Of a stretch of DNA of 64,000 nt, positions 52,659 through 60,268 are shown one piece after another. The stretch covers positions 62,001 to 126,000 of the forward strand of contig JAGXGH010000069.1 in the NCBI GenBank assembly GCA_024636835.1. The letters are read 5' to 3'. This DNA comes from Verrucomicrobiales bacterium (GTDB lineage Bacteria; Verrucomicrobiota; Verrucomicrobiia; Verrucomicrobiales; SLCJ01). The stretch's first letter is position 1, and each line of letters opens with the position of its first letter. Position numbers and translations under genes: made by a program. Below the pieces are notes generated by a model. The model saw nothing but the letters and a program-made list of their open reading frames with translations. It made no database searches and was not told the DNA's origin.

Positions 52659-53664
52659 GAACCCCGCGTGCGGCTAAATTATTCAAGCGGTGTGCTATAT
52701 CGGCCAAGCCATCGGCCATGACATCGGTGTAGCTGCGACCATCGGTAGTGTCGACACCGTGCCCTGGCTCAAGCGCGCGCAAGGCGGCTAGTGCTTCATC
52801 CGTATGATCAAACATCTCGACGTATACATACTGCAACGATCCTGTCTTCGCCATCGCGGTGAGCATCGCACCGATCCACCCGTCGTCGGAACTCAGACAA
52901 CCACGCGTCGTCTTTGCCGATGCATGAAAAATACCAAGCTCGTTGGCGGCGGCAATTTTAGAGACAAGCGCTGCATTTTCGGCGAGCGGCACACCGGAAT
53001 CACCACAGTGCGCGGCGTCGACGAGGATCTTGAAGAATGGCTTGCCGAGCTTTTCGTTGATCTTATGGACGCATTCCCAGCCGCGCTGCAGGCTGGTGAA
53101 GGTCTTGAATTCACCGGGGCGCAGGAACTCGATGTGCCAGCTTTCCACCGTCGATCCTTCGAGCCCGGCTTCCTGATAGGCACGAACGTGAAGCTTGGCA
53201 TTCTGCTCCATCGCCGCCTCGTAGTCGGCACCTTCGCGCGCTGGCTCGGAACTCATCCATTCTTCGATCGAGGTCGACGAAACATGGCGCGCACCGTGGC
53301 GCACCGCCGATTTCAAATTCGGCAGCAACTGAGCGATCACGGCGTCCTCATCCGCTGGGTTCATCGGATTCACCCCGCCAACCATCAGCACAAAGTCGAC
53401 TTCGAGACCGAGCGCCTTAAGCCCATGGACCAGCACGTCGAGTTCCTCAGGCTGCGTGCCGGGAAATAACGAAACTTGGACACAACTAAATGCGACAGGC
53501 GCCTTTTCTAACAACTCACGCACGCCAGCAACGATAATGATCTCACCATCGGCATTGCGTGGCAGTCGCCCACGGTCATCGGGCACCAAGCCGCCCACAA
53601 ATTTCAAGTGTGTCGGCACAACGCCAAGATGAATATTCGGTTTTAGGGTGATCGTGCGGCTCAT
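52654..53664 (-). CDS. Sugar phosphate isomerase/epimerase-type TIM-barrel protein
   Basis: 336 residues from the ATG at 53664 (MSRTITLKPNIHLG). An upstream in-frame start at 53796 is rejected: its first 30 residues are translated from a 7-bp repeat array. The pattern of strands (FSCVQVSLF, VDFVLMVGG, VRHGARHVSST, WHIEFLRPGEFK, FKILVDAAHCGDSG, GIFHASAKTTRG, QYVYVEMFD) fits a xylose-isomerase-like/AP-endonuclease-2 barrel with metal-ligand Glu, Asp, His residues. No signal peptide, so cytoplasmic. It probably isomerises or epimerises a sugar taken up by the locus; the exact substrate is unknown. It sits between two ThuA genes. Confidence 0.78.
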   Translation of the reverse strand: MSRTITLKPNIHLGVVPTHLKFVGGLVPDDRGRLPRNADGEIIIVAGVRELLEKAPVAFSCVQVSLFPGTQPEELDVLVHGLKALGLEVDFVLMVGGVNPMNPADEDAVIAQLLPNLKSAVRHGARHVSSTSIEEWMSSEPAREGADYEAAMEQNAKLHVRAYQEAGLEGSTVESWHIEFLRPGEFKTFTSLQRGWECVHKINEKLGKPFFKILVDAAHCGDSGVPLAENAALVSKIAAANELGIFHASAKTTRGCLSSDDGWIGAMLTAMAKTGSLQYVYVEMFDHTDEALAALRALEPGHGVDTTDGRSYTDVMADGLADIAHRLNNLAARGVL

Positions 53665-53716
53665 ATTGAGATCTAATGGAAGAATGTTCGGAGTGAAAAG
53701 CATCAAGTGAAACCGC

Positions 53717-53793
53717 GCTTCCTGCTTCCTGCTTCCTGACTTCTGACTTCTGACTTCTGACTTCTGACTTCTGACACCTGACACCTGGTGCCT
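53717..53793 (-). repeat. Eleven-unit heptamer array between ThuA and TIM-barrel genes
   Basis: Read on the plus strand: three GCTTCCT, five GACTTCT, two GACACCT and one GGTGCCT, an exact 7-bp period over 77 bp. It ends in the stop codon of the ThuA gene (53793-53795). On the coding (minus) strand it is purine-rich (AGAAGTC, AGGAAGC), as at other gene 3-prime ends. It is the longest array in the window. Confidence 0.95.
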
Positions 53794-54695
53794 CAATCGA
53801 GATTCTTCTCGAGATCCTCAGCGGTCACCTTGCTGGTCACACCGTCTTCTGGCACTTCCGCCTTAGCGGTCCAGAGAATCGCGTTAAGAACGGTCTTGCG
53901 CTGGTTATCGTCGCCCCAGTTCTTGTGGAAATGACCACCGGTAAATCCAAATCCGCGCCCACCATGCTTGCGCTCAAATGCCCAAGCGGTGCATTGGGGG
54001 ACCATGTCCGCCACCGCCTTGCGGACTGTCGGATTACCTTCGTGTGGCCCATCTGGACGCGACATCGTGCTTTCCGGAGCGACCGCAGTAAGGATCTTCG
54101 TCAGGCGCCCTTTCGCCTCGTCGGCAAAGCGCATGTGAAAATACCATTCATCCTGAATAGAGAACTCGGTCAGTCCGTTGCTGACCGGGTGCTTGGGGAA
54201 CTCCTTGAAATCGGGTTTCCAGTGTGGGTTGACGCTCCAGTCAGCCTCGAAGTAGCCACCCATCCAATCGAGCATTTCAGATCCGCCGTTTTCCTTTGGA
54301 AATTCCACACCGTAGTGCAAGCAAACCAATCCGCAGCCGCGGTTCATTTCTTTGGCAAGTTGCTTCAGGCGGTCACCCTCAAGAAGTAAATGTCGTTTGC
54401 CTCCATCGCAGTAGATGAGCACCGTATCGGCCGCAGCAAGTTGCTCAGGGCTTGCCCATTCGCCGTTGTGAAAAACGGTCGTGCTTACTGGCAAACCGCT
54501 TTCATCGAGGCATTTCTTCAGCAACAAGGCACCGGCATTGTGTTCGTGAGCGCCGCGCCCATGGGACGGATTGCCGGCAAACATCAGCACATTGCTTACC
54601 TTGGAGGACGTGGAGGACGCTTCGGCATCAGCGGCAGTTGCGGGCACGCTGAGGGCAACGAGAGCGATTATCGAGAGGTGGAATAGGAGTTTCAT
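53793..54695 (-). CDS. Secreted ThuA-domain protein (second copy)
   Basis: 300 residues. Signal peptide KLLFHLSIIALVALSVPATA. ThuA-fold signatures include VLMFAGNPSHGRGAHEHNAG, TVLIYCDGGKRHL, CGLVCLHYGVEFP and the C-terminal RGFGFTGGHFHKNWGDDNQRKTVLNAILW. The GGHFHKNW segment and the GxxSHGxGxHEH opening define the ThuA subgroup common in Planctomycetota and Verrucomicrobiota. It is the first gene of the ThuA/isomerase set, transcribed leftward. Function is inferred only as part of glycan or sugar metabolism. A heptamer array begins exactly at its stop. Confidence 0.87.
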   Translation of the reverse strand: MKLLFHLSIIALVALSVPATAADAEASSTSSKVSNVLMFAGNPSHGRGAHEHNAGALLLKKCLDESGLPVSTTVFHNGEWASPEQLAAADTVLIYCDGGKRHLLLEGDRLKQLAKEMNRGCGLVCLHYGVEFPKENGGSEMLDWMGGYFEADWSVNPHWKPDFKEFPKHPVSNGLTEFSIQDEWYFHMRFADEAKGRLTKILTAVAPESTMSRPDGPHEGNPTVRKAVADMVPQCTAWAFERKHGGRGFGFTGGHFHKNWGDDNQRKTVLNAILWTAKAEVPEDGVTSKVTAEDLEKNLD

Positions 54696-54931
54696 AACTT
54701 TAGGATCGTCTAAAAACGTAACAAAGCCCGCCCATCTGTCAGGCCATTTTTTCCTGCGAATTCATATGTTGTGGCCTTCATGTTGGTTATCCGCAGAATG
54801 CGCAGATTTTCGCAGATCAAAAACTAGGAAGGAGTGACTCAGGATACCAATGCTGCACTCTCGAATCATCGGTGTCCCCGTTTTTCGCTTCCCGATTTTT
54901 CGCTGTAGGTTAGACGGGGCAACTCAAGGGG

Positions 54932-55504
54932 TCAGTCCAAGAATTCATGATTTATCAGTTTCTCCCAATCATCATCCCCACGCTTCATCGCTCGTCGGTG
55001 CCGACTCACCAGACTTTGAACCGAACCAGCTCCCCCCATATGTAGCCTCTCCGCCAGCCAACGGTGCGGTGTTAAATATCGTTCTCTCAGCAATCGAGCC
55101 GTCGCTACTTTCCACTCAGCTCCTTTTCGGGATGTCTCTAAATCCTCGTCACTCCGTCCCAGCACCGTCAAAATCTTCGACAAACCGCGCTCCCATCTCG
55201 GTTCACGGATTTCCGATGCTTCCGATTCTACCACTTTTTGATCAATCCCGTCTTCTAGGTCATCCAATATCGCTTTCTTGAAATCCTTTGTCCCCTTCGC
55301 CCATCCGCGACACATTTTATCAAACCCATGACTCTTCTGCTCGGAGTCGTCCGTGCTCAGTTGATTCAGATACTCCCGGTAAAGCGCCCTGCCTTTCGGC
55401 TTGTCCACGAGTCCACCGGCAGCCTCCAGACAGGTTTCATAGCTCACGAACTCCCAACGACGTTTCAGATACCAGAGTTGGTGAAAACTGCTCTCCTGGC
55501 GCAA
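54932..55504 (-). pseudogene. Truncated REP-associated tyrosine transposase (RAYT), C-terminal part
   Basis: 190 codons homologous to the C-terminal half of the RAYT at 55514 (from about its residue 140): ESSFHQLWYLKRRW, MCRGWAKGTKDFKKAILDDL, RERYLTPHRWLAERLHMG and SLVSRHRR. The HUH and Tyr catalytic parts are missing, so it cannot act. Its 5-prime boundary coincides with the terminal motif of the intact copy, and its own 3-prime end carries the same CAACTCAAGGGGTCAGTCC motif (54920-54940) with the TGA stop inside it. It appears to be an older copy cut by arrival of, or recombination with, the newer one. Confidence 0.8.
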
Positions 55505-55509
55505 CTCAA

Positions 55510-56551
55510 GGGGTCAGTCCAATTTTTCATGTTTTTTTAGTTTCATCCATTCTTCCGACACACTTCCGTAGCGCCGACGACTCACTAAACTCTGCACATA
55601 GGACGGTACGCCCATATGCAGATTCTCAGCAATCCAACGATAGGGCGACAAATACTTCTCACGCAAATGACGCGCGACATCCACTTTCCAACCTTCGCCT
55701 TTCCTACAGGCCGACAATTCAAATTCGCTGCGCCCCAAGCAGGTCAGCGCATCGCTCAGTGCACGTTCCCATCTAGGCTCTCTCATTTCCGAAGCTTCAC
55801 CCTCAACGACGCGTTCGATTTGATCGTCATCCAGTTCCTTCAGAACAGATTTCTTAAACTCCGCGGTCCCCTTCGCCCAGCCACGCGTCATCTTCTCAAA
55901 CCCCAACCGCTGTTTCTCCGTATCCGTCTCCGATAGCCATGTCAGGTAGTCACGGTATTTGCGCCGCCCATATGACGTATCGGCGAGACCACCGGCGAGC
56001 TCCATAGCCACCTCAGGAAATTCATAACTGCGCCGACGACGCGGATACCATAAACGCACAAAACTACTCGCTTCAAACTTCTCCAGCTCGCGCGCATCCA
56101 GCAAACCTGCACGGACAGGATTCAAATTAATGTAATGACAAACTGCTCCCAGCGCATCTCCGTCGAGCAGGATCGCCTTGTAGCGACCCTGAAATACGTG
56201 GCCGTTGCTCTTACGCAAACGGTTGAATCGGTTGGCGAAAGTCGATTGCAGCCAGCGCATCCCCTCCACAAGATTCGGCTCGGGTGTCTCAAAACACAGA
56301 TGATAGTGATTGCCCATCAAACACCACGCATACAGGCGCCATCCCATCGCAGAACACGCTCCATCCAAGCATGTGAGAAAACTCTTGCGCGCGCCTTCGC
56401 TCTCGAAAATCCACGAGCGGTAGTTGCCCCGATTGATTACGTGGTAACGCGCCCCTGCATATTCAATTCTGCTTTTTCGTGCCATCTCCTACGATCATAG
56501 GTATACGCAGAAAATCATCAAGATAAAAACATGATAAATTGGACTGACCCC
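55510..56551 (-). mobile_element. RAYT-type element bounded by GGGGTCAGTCCAA ends
   Basis: GGGGTCAGTCCAA at 55510-55522 and its exact reverse complement at 56539-56551 bracket the transposase gene. A third copy of the motif (54928-54940) marks the end of the truncated neighbour. The motif includes the gene's stop codon. Confidence 0.7.
55514..56485 (-). CDS. REP-associated tyrosine transposase (Y1/IS200-like HUH family)
   Basis: 323 residues. RIEYAGARYHVINRGN opens the Y1 transposase domain. The HUH motif is GNHYHLCF with His60 and His62, and Tyr118 in CHYINLNPVRAGL is the candidate nucleophile; GHVFQGRYKAILL is also conserved. The C-terminal 170 residues form a helical DNA-binding extension. 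RAYTs process REP-type palindromes as single strands and are usually domesticated. Here the gene is bounded by inverted GGGGTCAGTCCAA ends and sits beside a truncated copy and about 150 bp from the palindromic element at 56638, a possible substrate. All catalytic residues are intact, so it may be active. Confidence 0.92.
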   Translation of the reverse strand: MARKSRIEYAGARYHVINRGNYRSWIFESEGARKSFLTCLDGACSAMGWRLYAWCLMGNHYHLCFETPEPNLVEGMRWLQSTFANRFNRLRKSNGHVFQGRYKAILLDGDALGAVCHYINLNPVRAGLLDARELEKFEASSFVRLWYPRRRRSYEFPEVAMELAGGLADTSYGRRKYRDYLTWLSETDTEKQRLGFEKMTRGWAKGTAEFKKSVLKELDDDQIERVVEGEASEMREPRWERALSDALTCLGRSEFELSACRKGEGWKVDVARHLREKYLSPYRWIAENLHMGVPSYVQSLVSRRRYGSVSEEWMKLKKHEKLD

Positions 56552-56637
56552 TTTTCCCTTCCCCCTTTTCCCCTCCTATCGACCAAATCGATTGTCATCT
56601 TAAACACAGCTCCGATCACACCACTCGATGAGGGGGG

Positions 56638-56750
56638 CGCATTACGTATTATGAAATTTCACTGTGATGTTTAGAGCTGCCTAGGGTTGCCAGAGTAGAA
56701 CGAAGGCTACCCTAGGTCACGTCGGCCTTGATGCGTGGCAGTATAGATAG
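56638..56750. repeat. Composite palindromic repeat element, short copy
   Basis: Matches the outer parts of 29174-29540: GCATTACGTATTATGAAATT..., GGTTGCCAGAGTAGAACG, GGCTACCCTAGGTCACGTC and CTTGATGCGTGGCA. The central palindromes of the long copy are absent. It occupies most of the gap between the RAYT element and the PEP-CTERM gene; the remainder of 56486-56784 shows only a pyrimidine-rich tract near 56555-56580. Confidence 0.75.
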
Positions 56751-56784
56751 CGACACACTGGTTTAGACATTGATATTGACCGCC

Positions 56785-57519
56785 TTACTTTCGACGACGG
56801 AAGATAAGCGCGAGGCCGCCGAGACCAAGAAGAGCGGTGGTGGAAGGCTCTGGGACTACGGTCAGGATTTCTGACATCGCATAGACGGAGTTTGTAGCGT
56901 TCCCGTCTTCATTGAAGTTAGTCATCCAGCCAGCTGCCCCAGCCGCCTGATTGTTACCGGTTCTGACATTGGTAGCGCCGTTGCCTAGATTGGTGTCACC
57001 ACCCAGAGCCACCTGATCGGTTGCATCATTCACTTCAGTGCCATCTGCAAGGCTGCCTGTAAATGCACGGTTTTCTGCCAAAGTATTTCCATTCTCATCC
57101 TTATCGGGGAAAATATTTGCGCCATTCCAGAGGTCGCTGTTATTTGCTGCAAACAGAGAAGTTCCGTCAGTGAGATAGATGGGTACGCCGGCACCGTCTA
57201 CAAAAGGATTTGTATCGGTGTTGTCCCGAGCATCAACAGCCGCCGTCGAGCCAACGATAAACCAATTCACTAAGCCTAGGTTCGTGTAAGTCGTGCTAGC
57301 AGCGGCAACGCCTGTTACGAATGTGTTGTAGGTTCCAATGTCAGACGATGTAGCATTGGTGGTCGTGCTTGTGATGAACAAAAGGCGATATTGATCACCG
57401 GCAGTAAGGCCAGTGCTATCATCAAGAACACCAAGCTGACCGATTACAGCACCTTGAGCTGAGGTAGCTGCGAGTGCTAGTGCAAACAGAGGCACGGCTA
57501 ATTTTAGGTTGTATTTCAT
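56785..57519 (-). CDS. PEP-CTERM sorted surface protein
   Basis: 244 residues from the ATG at 57519 (MKYNLKLAVPLFALALAATSAQG signal). The C-terminus VPEPSTTALLGLGGLALIF followed by RRRK is a complete PEP-CTERM sorting signal: motif, membrane helix, basic tail. The middle is rich in Asn, Thr, Gly and Ala, with the pattern YNTFVTG, WFIVGSTAAVDARDNT and AGWMTNFNEDGNA. It lacks enzymatic motifs. Known biology: exosortase XrtA-type enzymes cleave such signals and deliver the protein to the cell surface or matrix; no exosortase lies in this window. It stands alone between repeats. Confidence 0.9.
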   Translation of the reverse strand: MKYNLKLAVPLFALALAATSAQGAVIGQLGVLDDSTGLTAGDQYRLLFITSTTTNATSSDIGTYNTFVTGVAAASTTYTNLGLVNWFIVGSTAAVDARDNTDTNPFVDGAGVPIYLTDGTSLFAANNSDLWNGANIFPDKDENGNTLAENRAFTGSLADGTEVNDATDQVALGGDTNLGNGATNVRTGNNQAAGAAGWMTNFNEDGNATNSVYAMSEILTVVPEPSTTALLGLGGLALIFRRRK

Positions 57520-57620
57520 AGTTATATTTGCTTGTTTGTGTTGCAAATCCATGAAGACGAAGGCGTCTCTGTAGAGACGATGTCAATCAATTACACGCCC
57601 TATACTTGGCGATATCGAAG

Positions 57621-57875
57621 TTATCTGGCAAGTAAAAAAGACTCTAAACCAACCCCACGCAGAGAGACCCGTCTCATTTCGAGCCAGAAGTCGTCGAATT
57701 TGGGCATGCCGCACGCCTTGTGAACGACCCGAGAGATAAGGTTATTGAGGCCTTCCATTCTTCCATTGAAGATTTGGTTCACGCAGTAGCCAACAATCGC
57801 GCAAAAAACGTCATTCAATACATATTGATATTGTTGATTGGCATCTGAAAAATGCCAATCCTCAATGGCACTGTT
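57621..57875 (-). pseudogene. Transposase C-terminal remnant (ISL3-like)
   Basis: An open frame of 84 codons with no ATG start, opening after a TAA at 57878. The segment NQIFNGRMEGLNNLISRVVH followed by KACGMPKFDDF resembles the C-terminal NGxxEGLNNxIK...GxxxFxNF block of ISL3-family DDE transposases, which contains the catalytic Glu. No upstream catalytic Asp region or inverted repeats were found nearby. Judged to be an insertion-sequence relic. Confidence 0.55.
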
Positions 57876-58011
57876 TTATGCAGCAGTTCGGTAGTTTAGA
57901 GAAACGAGAACACCGCTCAAACGGCCGAGACGGCCGTGCTCCTTGAGAGGGGGCCGCAACGACGGTGCACTAAAGTCAGTGCCAACCGTGTCAGAACAAT
58001 ACGAATATCGG

Positions 58012-59019
58012 CTACTTGAGAGCCTCATTGAAGAACTGATTCATGTCCTTCCACGAGCGGGTGTCGGCTTTCTTGTTGTAGGCAGCGCCTTTTGAGTTAT
58101 CCGATCCTACCATCGGTTGAGTGAATGAGTGCACCGCCCCACCGTATTTGATCAACTGCCAGTCCACCTTGTGGTCGCGCATTTCTTTTTCAAAAGCCGC
58201 AAGCTCGTCAGCGGGCACATAAGGATCGTCCGCACCGTGGCAGGCCAGCACCTTGCATCCGATGTTTGCACCGTCATCCGGTGACGGCGAGTCCAATCCA
58301 CCGTGGAACGAAACCACACCCTTCACCTCGGCGCCGGTTCTCGCGAGTTCGATCACGCCGGTGCCGCCGAAGCAGTATCCAATCGCCACCACCTTGGAGC
58401 CGTCGGCCTTCGGGTGTGAGAGTGCCTTGGAAAGACCGGCCAACAAGCGCCGACGGTACAATGCTCGATCCGTCTTGTATTTGGTCGCCAAGGTGCCCGC
58501 TTCCTGCTGATCCGCCGGCCGCACTCCTTTGCCATAGATATCGACACATACCGCCAAATAGCCCATTTGCGCGAGCTGCTGAGCACGTGTTTTTTCGTAA
58601 TCGCTTAGCCCCATCCACTGATGGACAATCAAGACTACAGGAAGCTTTGCCTTGGAATCTTTCGCATACACGGCATACCCCTCCATCTCATCGGCTCCAT
58701 CTTGGTAAGCCAAGACCTCTTCCGTAAGCTTGGAAAGATTCACTTCAGGCCCTGACATCTTGCTATTCGATGCAGACTTGCCAACGGCTTTGGCTTCCTT
58801 CTTGACGTCTTCAGTGAGGTCTTTCGCGATTCCCTCCAACTTCGACCCCAAGTCCTTCAGCTTTTCCTCATTGGTTCCCTCGCCTTCCAACTCACCAGCC
58901 ACCTCCCCGGCAACATTGCGCAGCTTGTCTTCCAAGCTTTCCGCGTGAACGTTGGAAAGAGCGGTGACAGCGATCAACGCGAGTCCTAAAATTGTCGGTG
59001 AAGAGAAAATTTTTTTCAT
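58012..59019 (-). CDS. Secreted dienelactone hydrolase family protein
   Basis: 335 residues from the ATG at 59019 (signal KKIFSSPTILGLALIAVTALSNVHA); an earlier start at 59052 adds polar residues before it. After a helical, Lys/Glu-rich spacer (about 28-95), the alpha/beta-hydrolase domain shows VIHQW-type oxyanion strand (LIVHQWMGLSDYE), GYCFGG with nucleophile Cys216, HGADDPYVP with Asp265 and GAVHSFTQP with His297. The Cys-Asp-His triad defines the DLH family. The substrate is unknown; many secreted relatives hydrolyse esters or lactones. It is divergent from the GHMP kinase gene. Confidence 0.9.
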   Translation of the reverse strand: MKKIFSSPTILGLALIAVTALSNVHAESLEDKLRNVAGEVAGELEGEGTNEEKLKDLGSKLEGIAKDLTEDVKKEAKAVGKSASNSKMSGPEVNLSKLTEEVLAYQDGADEMEGYAVYAKDSKAKLPVVLIVHQWMGLSDYEKTRAQQLAQMGYLAVCVDIYGKGVRPADQQEAGTLATKYKTDRALYRRRLLAGLSKALSHPKADGSKVVAIGYCFGGTGVIELARTGAEVKGVVSFHGGLDSPSPDDGANIGCKVLACHGADDPYVPADELAAFEKEMRDHKVDWQLIKYGGAVHSFTQPMVGSDNSKGAAYNKKADTRSWKDMNQFFNEALK

Positions 59020-59143
59020 CTTGATGTGGATGTGGTTAAACGAATCGTGCATCGTCCATCAGGAGCTACGGTCGGAAGCGAAGTGTCGGACGATCTAATT
59101 CTTTCTTTTCTAACATTTACGAGCCCCTCTACATCAATAAAAA

Positions 59144-60142
59144 ATGCTCATTCGTCGCACATCCCATCCTCGTGCCGGACTGATCGGTAATCCATCAGAC
59201 GGCTATAACGGAAAAACCATCGCGTTTATCATACGGAACTTCTCCGCCGAAGTCGTCCTTTGGGAATCCCCTGAACTAGAGATCCTGCCCGCGAAACGTG
59301 ACCTGATGATCTTCGACACCATCGACCACCTCGTCGAAGACGTTCACGACCACGGATACTACGGTGGGTTCCGCCTTCTCAAAGCATCAGTGAAACGCTT
59401 TCACGATTACTGTAACGATGCCGGCTACAAACTCCACGACCGCAATTTCAGCCTGCGTTATTCCAGCGACATCCCGCCACACGTTGGCATGGCTGGCTCC
59501 AGTGCGATCATCACGGCTTGTTTCAAGGCGCTGATGACGTTTTACGATGTCAGCATCCCTCCGGCAGATCTTGCCAATGTCGTCCTTTCCGTCGAAAACG
59601 ATGAGCTAAAGATCCCCGCCGGGCTTCAAGATCGAGTGATTCAAGCCTACGAGGGCCTGGTTTTCATGGACTTCGCCAAAGAGCATTTCGCCAACCAAGG
59701 CACTGGGTTTTACGAACCTATCTCCCCTGACACACTGCCGCCGATATTCGTGGCGTTCACCACCATACAATCCGAGGGCACCGAAGTCTTCCACAACGAT
59801 ATTCGCGGACGATACAACCGCAAGGAAAGCGCTGTTCTCGCCGCCATGGAGGAATGGGCAGACCTCGCGCAACAAACACGGGACATGCTGATCGCCGGAC
59901 GCGGGACCGAAATCGGGCCACTACTCGACCGCAACTTCGACCTCCGCAGATCCCTTTACGAACTCTCCCCGGGAAACATTGAAATGGTCGAAACCGCCCG
60001 TGCCGCTGGAGCCAGTGCCAAGTTCACTGGATCGGGTGGCGCGATTGTCGGCACTTATCCGGATGAAGCGACATTTGATCGAGTGAAATCGGATCTTGAA
60101 GCCAAGGGCATCTCCGTCATCAAACCCCAGATCGAGGCATAG
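59144..60142 (+). CDS. GHMP kinase, glucuronokinase-like
   Basis: 332 residues. The opening RAGLIGNPSDGYNGKTIAF, the motif-2 loop HVGMAGSSAIITA, and the motif-3 KFTGSGGAIVGTY define the GHMP family. Several blocks (GYYGGFRLL, LHDRNFSL, GLQDRVIQAYEGLVFMDFAK followed by EHF, NFDLRRSLY, NIEMVETARAAGA) match, as I recall it, plant glucuronokinase rather than galactokinase or mevalonate kinase. It would phosphorylate D-glucuronate to glucuronate-1-phosphate with ATP in the cytoplasm. galU lies 126 bp downstream and could convert the product to UDP-glucuronate. Other sugar-1-kinase specificities (for example fucokinase-like or arabinokinase-like) remain possible. Confidence 0.82.
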   Translation: MLIRRTSHPRAGLIGNPSDGYNGKTIAFIIRNFSAEVVLWESPELEILPAKRDLMIFDTIDHLVEDVHDHGYYGGFRLLKASVKRFHDYCNDAGYKLHDRNFSLRYSSDIPPHVGMAGSSAIITACFKALMTFYDVSIPPADLANVVLSVENDELKIPAGLQDRVIQAYEGLVFMDFAKEHFANQGTGFYEPISPDTLPPIFVAFTTIQSEGTEVFHNDIRGRYNRKESAVLAAMEEWADLAQQTRDMLIAGRGTEIGPLLDRNFDLRRSLYELSPGNIEMVETARAAGASAKFTGSGGAIVGTYPDEATFDRVKSDLEAKGISVIKPQIEA

Positions 60143-60147
60143 CCTCT

Positions 60148-60182
60148 AGTAGACAGTATAGAGTAGAGGGTATAAGGGGGGG
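60148..60182 (+). repeat. Purine heptamer array after the GHMP kinase
   Basis: Units AGTAGAC (60148), AGTATAG (60155), AGTAGAG (60162), GGTATAA (60169) and a G7 run. It begins five bases after the TAG stop. Its reverse complement matches the array at 60206 and the one before fabG, so the two sides of this intergenic region could pair. Confidence 0.8.
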
Positions 60183-60205
60183 ACGACATCGAGCGGCTCA
60201 CCCTC

Positions 60206-60266
60206 AATACTTTATACTCTCTACCCTCTACTTCCCTTCCTACCAGCTACTCGCTACTTCCTACTC
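60206..60266 (+). repeat. Pyrimidine heptamer array before galU
   Basis: Four units from 60206 (AATACTT, TATACTC and on), a 5-base break, then CCTACCA (60239), GCTACTC (60246), GCTACTT (60253) and CCTACTC (60260). The galU ATG follows two bases later, without a Shine-Dalgarno. Confidence 0.85.
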
Positions 60267-60268
60267 CA

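Noticed and set aside
53665-53796. N-terminal extension of the TIM-barrel protein
   Set aside because: It is the translation of a 7-bp tandem array (repeating RSQKSEV-type residues); the family start is the ATG at 53664.
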